Source: Myxococcales bacterium
GTDB lineage: Bacteria; Lernaellota; Lernaellaia; Lernaellales; Lernaellaceae
Direction: 5' to 3'
NCBI GenBank assembly: GCA_012517325.1
Contig: JAAYVF010000025.1
Location: 62,001 to 126,000 of the forward strand
Length of the DNA: 64,000 nt
The notes below the pieces were generated by a model. The model searched no databases. It saw nothing but the letters and a program-made list of their open reading frames with translations, and was not told the origin of the DNA. A program made the position numbers and the translations under genes. Of the stretch, positions 18,124-26,699 are shown one piece after another; the first letter of the stretch is position 1; the number at the start of each line of letters is the position of its first letter.

Positions 18124-19316
18124 TGAAGAACCGGATGGAAGTGGGCAAACCGCTCGGCATCGAGGTCTCGATCGCCCAGGCCGAGGTGGTGGCGCAATGC
18201 GACGTGGATTGCATTGCGGCCTATCCGATCACGCCGCAGACCCACATCGTGGAGCACCTGTCGGAAATCGTTAATAACGGCGAACTGGAAGCCGCCTATA
18301 TCCCCGTGGAATCCGAGCACTCGGCGATGAGCGCCTGCATCGGCACCGCGGCGGTCGGCGCGCGCACCTTCACCGCCACCTGCAGCCAGGGCCTGGCCCT
18401 GATGCACGAAATACTCTACATCGCCTCGGCCATGCGGTACCCGATCGTCATGTCGTGCGTGAACCGGGCGCTCTCGGGCCCGATCAACATCTGGGGCGAC
18501 CAGAGCGACATCATGGCCGAACGCGATACCGGCTGGATTCAGATCTTCACCGAAAACGGCCAGGAAGTGTGCGATCAGACGATCTGCGCCTTCCGCATCG
18601 CCGAGGATCACCGGGTCCTGTTGCCGACCATCGTCAATATGGACGGCTTCCAGATGAGCCACGTGATCGAGCCGATCGTCTTTTACGATACGGCCAAGAT
18701 CCGCGAATTCGTCGGCGTCTACCAGCCGCTGCAGCGCCTCGACCCGCGCGAGCCGATGATGTTCGGCCCGGTCGGCATTCCCGAGGTCTACACCGAAACC
18801 AAGAAAAAGCACGACGACGTGCTGATCAAAAGCCAGGCGGTCATCGAGGAAGTGTGGGCCGAATTCGCGAAAAAATTCGGCCGCGCCTACCACGCGGTGG
18901 AAACCTACCGCGCCGATGACGCCGAGTATCTGCTGCTCACCGTGGGCGGCCTGAGCGAAACCGCCTCGGTGGCCATCGACCGGCTGCGCGAGCAGGGCGT
19001 CAAGGTCGGCCAGATCAAATTGCGCCTGTGGCGGCCGTTCCCCTTCGCCCAGATCAAGGCGGCGCTGGAAGGCGTGAAAGGCGTGTTCGTGTTCGACCGT
19101 TGCCTGACCACCGGCGGCACCGGCGGCCCGTTCGGCACGGAAATCAAGGCGAGCCTGTACAATCTGGCCAAGCGGCCCGTCCTGGTCAATTTCGTCGGCG
19201 GCCTCGGCGGCCGCGACGTCACGGTCGCCAATTTCCGCGACATGGTGCTCAAGGGCATCGGCTACGTCGAGCAGGGACAGGCGCCGGTCTACGAAATGGT
19301 GGGGGTGCGCGAATGA
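18123..19316 (+). CDS. porA: Pyruvate:ferredoxin oxidoreductase alpha subunit
   Basis: This 397-aa protein has the pyrimidine-binding fold of 2-oxoacid oxidoreductases: YPITPQTHIVEHL near residue 35, then ESEHSAMSACIGTAAVGARTFTATCSQGL. The C-terminal transketolase-like domain includes RLWRPFPF and FDRCLTTGGTGGPFGTE. The start ATG overlaps the porD stop by one base, behind GGAGGAGG. It supplies part of the thiamine diphosphate site and the substrate pocket. The YPITPQT motif and the gene order support pyruvate over 2-oxoglutarate, but closely related keto acids cannot be excluded. Confidence 0.93.
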   Translation: MKNRMEVGKPLGIEVSIAQAEVVAQCDVDCIAAYPITPQTHIVEHLSEIVNNGELEAAYIPVESEHSAMSACIGTAAVGARTFTATCSQGLALMHEILYIASAMRYPIVMSCVNRALSGPINIWGDQSDIMAERDTGWIQIFTENGQEVCDQTICAFRIAEDHRVLLPTIVNMDGFQMSHVIEPIVFYDTAKIREFVGVYQPLQRLDPREPMMFGPVGIPEVYTETKKKHDDVLIKSQAVIEEVWAEFAKKFGRAYHAVETYRADDAEYLLLTVGGLSETASVAIDRLREQGVKVGQIKLRLWRPFPFAQIKAALEGVKGVFVFDRCLTTGGTGGPFGTEIKASLYNLAKRPVLVNFVGGLGGRDVTVANFRDMVLKGIGYVEQGQAPVYEMVGVRE

Positions 19317-20281
19317 ACGAGATCAACTACGGAGTCTACGCCTCGCGGATGTTGCCCAAGGAGGAGCTCTTCGTGCACGGCCATCGGGCCTGCCAGGGCT
19401 GCATTCCGGCGCTGATGCTGCGCCAGATCACCAAGGCCACCGGCCGCGACCTGATCGTCTGCAACGCCACCGGCTGCATGGAAATCATCGCCAGCCCGTA
19501 TCCCTTCAACGCCTGGCGGGTGCCCTGGATCCACGTGGCGTTCGAAAACACCGCCGCCGTGGCGTCGGGCGTCAGCTCGGGCATCGAAATCCTCAAGCAG
19601 AAAAAGCGCTTCTACCACGATTACCCGGGCAAGATCGCGGTGATGGGCATCGGCGGCGACGGCGGCACGATGGACATCGGCATCCAGGCGCTTTCCGGCG
19701 CGCTGGAGCGCGGCCACGACATGTTCTACGTCTGCTACGACAACGAAGCCTACATGAACACCGGCATTCAGCGTTCGTCGGGCACCCCGTTGGGCGCCTC
19801 GACGACCACCAGCCCGGCCGGCAAGGCCGTTCCGGGTCAGGTGACCTGGAAGAAAAACTTCGCGGAGATCGCCGCGGCGCACAACATTCCGTACGTCGCC
19901 ACGGCGTGCCCGAGCTACCCGTTCGACCTGATGCGCAAGGTCAAGAAAGCGGCCGAGGTCAACGGCCCGGCCGTGTTGCACGTGTTCGCGCCTTGCCCCA
20001 CCGGCTGGCGGTGCGAGGCCAATTCGGGCATCAAGCTGGGACGGTTGGCGGTGGAAGCCGGCATCTTCCCGCTCTACGAAGTGATCAACGGCAAATACAC
20101 GATCAACCTCGATATCGAGACCGTCAAGAAATCGGTCGAGGATCCGGTGGCTGAAATCACCAATTACTTCTTCCAACAGGGCCGCTTCCGTCACCTGAAG
20201 ACCAAGGAAGAGCTGCTGAACCAGATTCGTGATCGGGTTCGCGCGGAATGGGCCAAGTTGAAAGTCAAAGCGGAGTTGTGA
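19313..20281 (+). CDS. porB: Pyruvate:ferredoxin oxidoreductase beta subunit
   Basis: This 322-aa thiamine-diphosphate subunit has HRACQGCIPALMLRQ near the N-terminus and CNATGCMEI (cluster ligands). The GDG-type cofactor motif GIGGDGGTMDIG is near 120, closing with YDNEAYMNTG, and APCPTGW lies near 235. It overlaps the porA stop (ATGA). A two-base gap separates it from the NuoE-like gene, which starts behind GGAG at the porB 3' end, so the POR and diaphorase parts are one transcript. Confidence 0.94.
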   Translation: MNEINYGVYASRMLPKEELFVHGHRACQGCIPALMLRQITKATGRDLIVCNATGCMEIIASPYPFNAWRVPWIHVAFENTAAVASGVSSGIEILKQKKRFYHDYPGKIAVMGIGGDGGTMDIGIQALSGALERGHDMFYVCYDNEAYMNTGIQRSSGTPLGASTTTSPAGKAVPGQVTWKKNFAEIAAAHNIPYVATACPSYPFDLMRKVKKAAEVNGPAVLHVFAPCPTGWRCEANSGIKLGRLAVEAGIFPLYEVINGKYTINLDIETVKKSVEDPVAEITNYFFQQGRFRHLKTKEELLNQIRDRVRAEWAKLKVKAEL

Positions 20282-20282
20282 C

Positions 20283-20759
20283 ATGTGTGCGGCAGTTTTC
20301 GAGAAGAGTAAAATCGATCTGATCATCGACAAGTACGGGAATCATCCGTCCAACCTGATTCTCGTGCTCCAAGATATTCAGGCGCTGTATCGCTATTTGC
20401 CTGAAGATGCCCTGCTGTACCTGAGCGACCGGCTCGGCGTGCCCGTCTCGCGCATCTTCAACGTCGCGACCTTCTACAAGGCCTTCAGCCTGAAGCCCAA
20501 GGGCAAACACGAAGTCCATGTCTGCATGGGCACCGCCTGCCACGTGCGCGGCGCCAAGCTGATCCTGGACACCGTCTCCCGCGAACTGGGGATCGGGGCC
20601 GGCGACACGTCGACCGATCTCAAGTACTCGCTGGATACCGTGAATTGCCTGGGTAGCTGCGCGTTGGGGCCGCTGGTGGTGGTGGATCAGGAATACATCG
20701 GCCACGCCACCTCGCAAAAGATGAAGAAGATCATCGACAACCTGAAGAAAGAGGAATAG
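20283..20759 (+). CDS. NuoE/HndA-like [2Fe-2S] thioredoxin-fold subunit
   Basis: This 158-aa protein has the helical NuoE N-terminus (LPEDALLYLSDRLGVPVSRIFNVATFYKAF) and the four cluster ligands in VCMGTACHVRG and NCLGSCALGP. It is the small electron-transfer partner of NuoF-like NADH-oxidising subunits in complex I, NAD-reducing hydrogenases and bifurcating complexes. It sits between porB and the NuoF-like gene. A paralogue lies at 62529. Confidence 0.9.
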   Translation: MCAAVFEKSKIDLIIDKYGNHPSNLILVLQDIQALYRYLPEDALLYLSDRLGVPVSRIFNVATFYKAFSLKPKGKHEVHVCMGTACHVRGAKLILDTVSRELGIGAGDTSTDLKYSLDTVNCLGSCALGPLVVVDQEYIGHATSQKMKKIIDNLKKEE

Positions 20760-20763
20760 CGAT

Positions 20764-22617
20764 ATGGAACGGCTCACCAGCTATGCGGCACTGGAAGAGT
20801 TACGGCGGAAACTGATCGCCGCGCGCGACCCGCAGCGACCGATGATCGCGGTCTGCGCCGGCACCGGGTGCATCGGCTGCGGCGCGACGCACGTCGTCGC
20901 GGCGTTCCAGCAAGAACTGGAACAGCGCGGCCTGAAAGAGAAAGTCGATTTCCGCGCCACCGGCTGCCACGGCTATTGCGAACGCGGCACCTTGGTGGTC
21001 ATCCATCCGCAAAAAGTGTTCTACCAGACGGTCAAGGCGGAAGACGTCCCCGAGATCATCGAACGGACGGTTCTCAAGGGCGAGATCATCGAGCGGCTGC
21101 AATATTCGGCCGGCCCGGATCAGCCGAAAGTCATGCACGAGCACGACGTGCCGTTCTACAAGAATCAGCAGCGGCTGGTTTTCTCGATGAACGGCTTCAT
21201 CGATCCGACCTCCATTGAAGATTACCTCGCGATGGGCGGTTACGCCGCGCTGGCCAAGGCGCTGCAGAATCCCCATCCCGAATCGATCATCGACGAAGTG
21301 AAAAAAGCCGGCCTGCGGGGCCGGGGCGGCGGCGGCTTCCCGACCGGCGTCAAGTGGGAGTCGTGCCGCCAGGCGAAGGGCGAGCCGAAATACGTGCTGT
21401 GCAACGCCGACGAAGGCGACCCCGGCGCGTACATGGACCGCTCGCTGCTCGAGGGCAATCCGCACCTGGTGCTCGAAGGCATGCTCATCGGCGCCTACGC
21501 CATCGGTTCGCACGACGGTTACATCTACGTGCGCAACGAATACCCGCTGGCGGTCAAGCACACGATGATCGCGCTGGAAAAGATGCGCGAGCTGGGCTTG
21601 CTGGGCGAGAACATCCTGGGTTCGGGATACTCGTTCGACGTCAAGGTCAGCCGCGGCGGCGGCGCGTTCGTCTGCGGCGAATCGACGGCGCTGATGGCGT
21701 CGCTCGAGGGCCTGCCCGGCGAACCGCGCGCCAAATACGTGCACACGATCGAACACGGCCTCTACGACAAGCCCAGCAACCTCAACAACGTCGAGACCTG
21801 GGCCAACGTGCCGTACATCGTGCTGCACGGCGCCGACGAATACCGCAAGATCGGCACCGCCGGCAGCCCGGGCACCAAGATCTTCTCGCTGGTCGGCAAG
21901 GTCAACAACACCGGCCTGATCGAAGTGCCGATGGGCATCACGCTGCGCGACATCATCTTCAAGATCGGCGGCGGCATCCCCAAGAACAAGAAGTTCAAGG
22001 CCGTGCAGACCGGCGGCCCGTCAGGCGGCTGCATTCCCGAATCGTTCCTCGACCTGCCCGTCGATTTCGACAAACTGTACGAGGTCGGCTCGATGATGGG
22101 CTCCGGCGGTTTGATCGTCATGGACGAGGAAACCTGCATGGTCGACGTAGCCCGTTACTTCACCGCCTTCCTCTGCGACGAAAGCTGCGGCAAATGCGTG
22201 CCGTGCCGCGAAGGCCTGATGCAGCTGCGCAATATCCTGCAGGACATCTGCGACGGCAAGGGCCGGCCCGGCGACCTCGAACTGATCGAGGAACTGGGCG
22301 AGACGGTCACCGCCTGCAGCCTGTGCGCCCTCGGCCAGACGGCCACCAACCCCGTGCTGTCCACCCTGCGGTTCTTCCGCGACGAATACCTGGCGCACAT
22401 CGAACAGCACCGCTGCCCGGCCGGCAACTGCAAGGCGCTGATCACCTACCGGATCGACGCCGAAAAGTGTATCGCCTGCGGCGCCTGCAAACGCGCCTGC
22501 CCTTCCGAAGCGGTCGTCGGCGCCAAGAAAGTCAAGCATTCCATTCTCGTCGACAAGTGCATCAAGTGCGGTCAATGCTACGAGGTGTGCCCAACCGACG
22601 CGGTTATCAAGGAGTGA
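20764..22617 (+). CDS. NuoF/HndC-like NADH-binding flavoprotein with extra Fe-S domains
   Basis: At 617 aa, its order of domains is a thioredoxin-like [2Fe-2S] domain with Cys31, Cys36, Cys68 and Cys72, then the FMN/NADH domain (about 165-420) with GLRGRGGGGFPTGVKWE and CNADEGDPGAYMDR. The SLBB region and [4Fe-4S] site ESCGKCVPCREG plus a distal Cys (TACSLCALG) follow, and a C-terminal 2[4Fe-4S] ferredoxin domain (CIACGACKRAC and CIKCGQCYEVC). This matches the F subunit of NAD-linked [FeFe]-hydrogenases and flavin-based bifurcating enzymes. It would exchange electrons between NAD(H) and ferredoxin or POR. No hydrogenase catalytic subunit is encoded in this operon. Confidence 0.93.
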   Translation: MERLTSYAALEELRRKLIAARDPQRPMIAVCAGTGCIGCGATHVVAAFQQELEQRGLKEKVDFRATGCHGYCERGTLVVIHPQKVFYQTVKAEDVPEIIERTVLKGEIIERLQYSAGPDQPKVMHEHDVPFYKNQQRLVFSMNGFIDPTSIEDYLAMGGYAALAKALQNPHPESIIDEVKKAGLRGRGGGGFPTGVKWESCRQAKGEPKYVLCNADEGDPGAYMDRSLLEGNPHLVLEGMLIGAYAIGSHDGYIYVRNEYPLAVKHTMIALEKMRELGLLGENILGSGYSFDVKVSRGGGAFVCGESTALMASLEGLPGEPRAKYVHTIEHGLYDKPSNLNNVETWANVPYIVLHGADEYRKIGTAGSPGTKIFSLVGKVNNTGLIEVPMGITLRDIIFKIGGGIPKNKKFKAVQTGGPSGGCIPESFLDLPVDFDKLYEVGSMMGSGGLIVMDEETCMVDVARYFTAFLCDESCGKCVPCREGLMQLRNILQDICDGKGRPGDLELIEELGETVTACSLCALGQTATNPVLSTLRFFRDEYLAHIEQHRCPAGNCKALITYRIDAEKCIACGACKRACPSEAVVGAKKVKHSILVDKCIKCGQCYEVCPTDAVIKE

Positions 22618-22620
22618 GCG

Positions 22621-23346
22621 ATGGCCGAGCTGATTAAAATCACCGTCAACGGCAAGGAAATTGCCGTGCCCTACGATACCCCGCTCATCGACGCCTGCCG
22701 CGAGGCGGGAGCGCGCGTGCCGACCTTGTGCCACAACGAAAACCTGCCCGCCTACGGCGTCTGCCGTATCTGCTCGGTGGAAGTCAACGAAGGCCGCCGG
22801 ACCCGCATCGTCCCGTCCTGCGTTTACACGGTGCGCAAGGAAGTAAAGGTCGAAACCGACACCGACCGCATCCGCCGCCATCGCGCCATGTTGCTTAAAT
22901 TGCTGCTGGCGCGCTGCCCGGAGGTGGAAGTCGTTAAAAAACTGGCCGCCGAGTACGGCGTCGCCGCGGCGCCGGAACGGTTCGTCAAACGCAACGACGA
23001 CTGCATCCTGTGCGGCCTGTGCGTGCAGACCTGCCGGAACATCGTCGGCGTGGCGGCCCTGGCTTTCGAAAGCCGCGGCACCGACCGCAAGGTGGCCGTC
23101 CCGTTCGACAAGGAAAACCCGGTGTGCATCGCCTGCGGCGCCTGCGCCTACATTTGCCCGACGCAGTGCATCGACTTCCACGACGAAAAGGGCGTCCGCC
23201 ATTTGGACAAATGGCACCGCCAGGCCGAGATGATGGTTTGCGAAAAGTGCGGCAAGTACTGGCTGCCCGACGCCTTCCAGAACGAGATGGCCCACCGCAT
23301 GGGCCTCGATCCGGCTTCGTTCAAGGTGTGCCCGGACTGCCGGTAA
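22621..23346 (+). CDS. HoxU/NuoG N-terminal-like Fe-S subunit with C-terminal zinc-ribbon-like tail
   Basis: This 241-aa protein holds a plant-type [2Fe-2S] domain with Cys37, Cys48, Cys51 and Cys67. It skips the His-Cys3 cluster motif of NuoG (the corresponding region RRHRAMLLKLLLARCP has no CxxCxxxxC). Two [4Fe-4S] sites follow at Cys128/131/134/138 and Cys169/172/175/179. Two CxxC pairs at 207/210 and 237/240 close the protein, a rubredoxin- or zinc-ribbon-like tail. It is the wire subunit completing a NuoEFG-like module. It is the last gene of the operon, with a terminator 25 bases downstream. Confidence 0.88.
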   Translation: MAELIKITVNGKEIAVPYDTPLIDACREAGARVPTLCHNENLPAYGVCRICSVEVNEGRRTRIVPSCVYTVRKEVKVETDTDRIRRHRAMLLKLLLARCPEVEVVKKLAAEYGVAAAPERFVKRNDDCILCGLCVQTCRNIVGVAALAFESRGTDRKVAVPFDKENPVCIACGACAYICPTQCIDFHDEKGVRHLDKWHRQAEMMVCEKCGKYWLPDAFQNEMAHRMGLDPASFKVCPDCR

Positions 23347-23370
23347 ATTATTCGATTCGACGATCCGTCA

Positions 23371-23402
23371 AAGCGGGGCCTTCACGGTCCCGCTTATTTT
23401 TA
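23371..23402 (+). terminator. Intrinsic terminator of the POR-diaphorase operon
   Basis: AAGCGGG pairs with CCCGCTT around an 11-base loop, followed by ATTTTTA. It lies just after the operon's last stop codon. Confidence 0.75.
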
Positions 23403-23734
23403 CTTTCCAACGTGCCACTCTTCCAGCCGAGGGACGAGGCGCAAGGTGAGCCCAAATTTATTCCGCCAATTCTGTCTTATTCGCGTTCATTTGTGGTTAA
23501 AAACCACGCCTTTCTCCCGCGTTCCGCGGGAAAAAGACGTGGCACACCAACACTCTTTTGCACACCAACCCCCCCTTTTAAACCAGGACAGAAATGGAAC
23601 CGCGAATAAACGCGAATGAACGCGAATGGGAAAACAATGGTTGTTTTCTAATTTGTGCCCTTCATTCGCGGTGATTGACCCCACTTTCAACCGAGGAACG
23701 AGGCGGAAGGTGTGCCGATTTGGCTTCTTTGCGG
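23403..23734. repeat. Intergenic repeat block (10-bp period CGCGAAT units, direct repeat)
   Basis: No gene is seen. CGCGAAT recurs at 10-base spacing (23601-23627), with an inverted relative near 23471-23500 and another copy at 38998-39024. An imperfect 26-bp direct repeat starting CCGAGG occurs at 23427-23452 and 23691-23716 (three differences). It looks like a dispersed non-coding element rather than a gene. Confidence 0.6.
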
Positions 23735-24757
23735 TTATGGGCGGGGTTCGTGTTTCCGGGCCAGTTCCGTCTCGAGTTCGCTCGCCGCGTCGCCGAACCG
23801 CTTTTGGAACCGCAGCAGCACGACCGCGCCGACGAACACCGCGAACCACAGGGTCGCCAGGCGGATGATCAGCGTCGCGGCCGCCGCCGGGGCCTTGGTC
23901 AGCACCGCCGGGCCCATCAACGCCGCGGTCTGCAACATGGTCAGCATGCTGCCCTCGGTCAGGCCCAGGCCGCCCGGGCTGGCGACGCCGATGATCGTGC
24001 CCAGGGCGTAGATGAAACACGCCGCGAGCAGCGACGGGTCGGGCGTGAAGGCGCGGATTGCGATCCAGAACCCCAGGCATTCGCAGAGCCAGGCGCAAAG
24101 CGACAGAAACGTGGCGACCGTCAGCGGCAGCAGGCGCACCAGGCGGTTGATCGACTCGTAAAGGTTGTGCATTTTGCCGCCGATCCGGGCCAGCGGTTTC
24201 CAGCGTTCGAGCAGCGCGATGACGCCCAGGCAAAGCCGGCGGTTGCTCATCACCAGCACGAAGGCCGCCAGGATCGCCGCCACCACGCCCAGGATCGTCA
24301 GGCTCGAATCCGACACGGTGAACACCAGCAGGCCGGCCACGCTGATCAGCACCAGCGAAATGAAATCGGTGATCCGCTCCGCCACGATGATCGGCGCCGA
24401 CACGGTCAACGGCGTGCCGTTGCGCTGCTTGAGCAGCACGCTTTTGAGCAGCTCGCCGATCTTGCCCGGGCTGATGGTCATGATCAGGCCGGCGAGAAAA
24501 ATCACCAGGCTGTCGCCGCGCGCCAGCGGGATCTTCAGTTGGCCGAGGTAGAAATGCCATTTCAGAAAGCGCAGCAGGTAATTCGCGAAAGCCAGCAACA
24601 GCAACAGCGGAAACAGCAGCCAGGGAAAATCGCGCAAGGCGGTTTCCAGGTCGCGCCAGCCGGAATAAACCACCACCAGCACGTAAACCAGCCCGCCGAT
24701 GGCGATGCCCGCGATCAGTTTGCCTTTCAAGCGGGCGATCAAGGTGTTGCCGGCCAT
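23735..24757 (-). CDS. UPF0104/AglD-type multipass membrane protein (LPG synthase transmembrane-like)
   Basis: This 340-aa protein has about eight hydrophobic helices. It shows LAGLIMTISPGKIGELLKSVLL, the conserved central signature, and ASPGGLGLTEGSML, the second signature, both typical of the lysylphosphatidylglycerol synthetase membrane region/UPF0104 family. Members are proposed lipid or glycan flippases or synthase membrane domains. GGAG lies 8 bases upstream of the ATG. It follows the methyltransferase gene by 30 bases on the same strand, suggesting a shared lipid or envelope role. Confidence 0.85.
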   Translation of the reverse strand: MAGNTLIARLKGKLIAGIAIGGLVYVLVVVYSGWRDLETALRDFPWLLFPLLLLLAFANYLLRFLKWHFYLGQLKIPLARGDSLVIFLAGLIMTISPGKIGELLKSVLLKQRNGTPLTVSAPIIVAERITDFISLVLISVAGLLVFTVSDSSLTILGVVAAILAAFVLVMSNRRLCLGVIALLERWKPLARIGGKMHNLYESINRLVRLLPLTVATFLSLCAWLCECLGFWIAIRAFTPDPSLLAACFIYALGTIIGVASPGGLGLTEGSMLTMLQTAALMGPAVLTKAPAAAATLIIRLATLWFAVFVGAVVLLRFQKRFGDAASELETELARKHEPRP

Positions 24758-24787
24758 TCAGTTCTCCGTGACATGAGGTTGACTAAC

Positions 24788-25651
24788 TTAGGGAGTCGGG
24801 CGATCCGATGCAAGGGCGGACCGCCGCCAGACCGCCAGGTAGCCGACTTCGAGCAGCGGCAGGAAGCGATCGGCCGCGGCGGTGAGGCGCAACAGGCCGG
24901 CGTGGAGGCGGCGGCCCCAAGTCCAGCGCAGGTGATGTTCGCCCAGCCGATCCAGCCAGGCCGCCAGGCGCGGCGCCTGCCGGCGCGCGCGGGCGCGGTC
25001 GAAACCGAACGCCGCGTACAAGAGCGTCTTGCCCGCGTTGCGAAACACCCACGCCGGAAAGAACCAATGAAAATGAAACGACCAGCCCGTCAGGCCGCCG
25101 ACCCGCCGCAGCTCCTCCGTCTCCAAACCCGCCTGCGCGGCCAACGCGCGCAGCGAACGTTCGGTGTAGCGCCGATAGCCGTGCGGGCCGTAGAGCGGAA
25201 ACGACCAGACGGCGGGAACGGCGATCAGCGCGGCGGCGCCGGGTTTGAGCGTCCGGGCGAGGGCGCGCGCGGCGCGGCGGTCGTCGGCGAAATGTTCGAA
25301 GGCGGTGAGCGAAAGCACGAAGTCGAACTCCCGCCCGAGTCGGTCCGCCTCGTGCGCGTCCTGCACCAGTCGCCGGCCGGGAAACTCGGCGGGCAGTTCC
25401 AACGAGGCCTGCCAGCGCGCGTCGCTGATGTCGATACCGGTGTACGAACCGGTGACGCCGGCCTCGATGAAAAACAGCGCGTAACGGCCCGATCCGCAGC
25501 CCACGTCCAGCACGTCGGCGCGCGGCGGACAAAGGCGGGCGATCGCCGCCGGCACCATTCGCGTCAGCAGATAGCGGAACGGGCTGCCGGTATCGGCCTG
25601 CGCCGCCTTTTCTTGCGCCAACCGTCGCGCTTCGTCGTAGGAAATCGCCAT
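24788..25651 (-). CDS. Class I SAM-dependent methyltransferase
   Basis: At 287 aa, motif I is ADVLDVGCGSGRYALFF near residue 45, followed by GSYTGIDIS (acidic ribose-binding residue) and FDFVLSLTAFEHF, and then a YRRYTERSLRALAAQAGL segment usual in Methyltransf_11/23 proteins. The C-terminal 100 residues include a hydrophobic patch (FHFHWFFPAWVF) that suggests membrane association. Together with the downstream UPF0104 gene, a lipid or polyprenyl-linked substrate is plausible, but this is inference. Confidence 0.85.
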   Translation of the reverse strand: MAISYDEARRLAQEKAAQADTGSPFRYLLTRMVPAAIARLCPPRADVLDVGCGSGRYALFFIEAGVTGSYTGIDISDARWQASLELPAEFPGRRLVQDAHEADRLGREFDFVLSLTAFEHFADDRRAARALARTLKPGAAALIAVPAVWSFPLYGPHGYRRYTERSLRALAAQAGLETEELRRVGGLTGWSFHFHWFFPAWVFRNAGKTLLYAAFGFDRARARRQAPRLAAWLDRLGEHHLRWTWGRRLHAGLLRLTAAADRFLPLLEVGYLAVWRRSALASDRPTP

Positions 25652-25682
25652 GTCGTTTTCCGCCGGGGCTCCGGGTAATGAA

Positions 25683-25922
25683 CGGCTTGGCAGCCGCGAT
25701 CTCAGAATCGCACCCGGAAGGGTGCTCCTACCGTGTTGGTAAGAGCGGCTTGGTAGCCGCGATCTCAGAATCGCACCCGGAAGGGTGCTCCTACCGAATT
25801 GGCAAGAGCGGCTTGGCAGCCGCGATCTCAGAATCGCACCCGGAAGGGTGCTCCTACCGAATTGGTAAGAGCGGCTTAGCAGCCGCGATCTTAGAATCGC
25901 ACCCGGAAGGGTGCTCCTACCG
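25683..25922. repeat. Tandem REP-like repeat, four 63-bp units
   Basis: Units begin at 25683, 25746, 25809 and 25872, exactly 63 bases apart and nearly identical. Each contains two hairpins: GCGGCTtggcAGCCGC and GCACCCggaaGGGTGC, joined by GATCTCAGAATC. An open frame passes through, but the base pattern is structural and the frame is not gene-like. It sits between the methyltransferase gene start and the small-gene operon; nothing else is seen in 25652-25976. Confidence 0.85.
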
Positions 25923-25976
25923 CTAAAACCAAATTCGCGCTTCGCGGTTTAGTATAAGGAAACGTTTTTCGCCTGG

Positions 25977-26234
25977 CTACTTGCCCGCCGGCGCCTTTTT
26001 GGGCCGGCCGGCCAGCCACTCCTCGATGAACCAGTGCGGCGGGTCGGGTTGCGCGACGAATTCCTCGCCCCACGGCCCGTAGGCCTTCGACAAGCGCAGT
26101 TGGTCCCACAGTCGCTTGGGATGCTCGGTTTGCCGCCACCAAAAGCGGCCGTCGATCAGGCCGCGCCAGCCCGCCGGCTCGGGAGTCAGCGCCGCGCCGG
26201 ACATCTCACGGCCCGCCATCAATTCCGGTTTCAT
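25977..26234 (-). CDS. Small hypothetical protein, 85 aa
   Basis: The sequence is rich in Trp and Pro (GLIDGRFWWRQTEHPKRLWDQL) with a basic end (RPKKAPAGK). There is no signal peptide, membrane segment or known motif. Its start is 7 bases after the stop of the HTH gene, behind GGAGAAAGG, so it is the last gene of a three-gene mini-operon opposite the S24 repressor. It is not recognised. Confidence 0.55.
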   Translation of the reverse strand: MKPELMAGREMSGAALTPEPAGWRGLIDGRFWWRQTEHPKRLWDQLRLSKAYGPWGEEFVAQPDPPHWFIEEWLAGRPKKAPAGK

Positions 26235-26241
26235 GATGGAT

Positions 26242-26625
26242 CTACCTTTCTCCGGCCCCGGGCCGGCGATAGCGGCGGCGCAAGCAGAGCCGGGCGGCCG
26301 CCAGGCGTTTGTGCACGGCGGTTTTGCTCAAGCCCAGCCGCACCGCGATCTGCCGTTCGGACAATCCTTCGGTCACCAGCAGCCGCAACGCCTCGCGCCG
26401 CCCGGGAGTCAGGTCCGCGAGCAGCGGTTCCAGCTCGGGCGCGAAGCCGCTGGGCAACCATTCCGCCAGCGTGACGGTCGTGCGGCGTCCGCACAAAATC
26501 TGGATGAATTCCGGCGAGACCAGCCGCTCGCGGCGGTGGCTTTGGCCGGTGACGGCCGCCAGTTCCCGCGTCAACTCGCGGCAAGGAACGCGACAGACGG
26601 CCCGGCGCGAACAAGCAAAGCACAT
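26242..26625 (-). CDS. Small HTH protein (sigma70 region 4-like) with Cys-rich N-terminus
   Basis: This 127-aa protein starts at the ATG at 26625 with GGGAGGA 4 bases upstream; a longer frame upstream would run through the intergenic DNA. Residues 2-15 have four Cys (CFACSRRAVCRVPC), a possible metal or Fe-S site. The C-terminal half reads LTPGRREALRLLVTEGLSERQIAVRLGL and SKTAVHKRLAAAR, a region 4/LuxR-like helix-turn-helix seen in phage-type activators and ECF sigma factors. No region 2 is present, so it is not a full sigma factor. It is the middle gene of the mini-operon. Confidence 0.7.
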   Translation of the reverse strand: MCFACSRRAVCRVPCRELTRELAAVTGQSHRRERLVSPEFIQILCGRRTTVTLAEWLPSGFAPELEPLLADLTPGRREALRLLVTEGLSERQIAVRLGLSKTAVHKRLAAARLCLRRRYRRPGAGER

Positions 26626-26699
26626 GACGTCCTCCCGACCGTTCGGCGCGGCTGCCGAACGGCGAAAAGGCCGCCGATGTGCGGGTGGGCCGTGGTGGT

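Noticed and set aside
25683-25922. A CRISPR array.
   Set aside because: The units are contiguous with no variable spacers and no cas genes are nearby.
25678-25926. An 82-codon frame through the tandem repeats as a repeat protein.
   Set aside because: The 63-bp unit happens to be a multiple of three, but the conserved feature is paired hairpins, and there is no ribosome site ahead of the frame.
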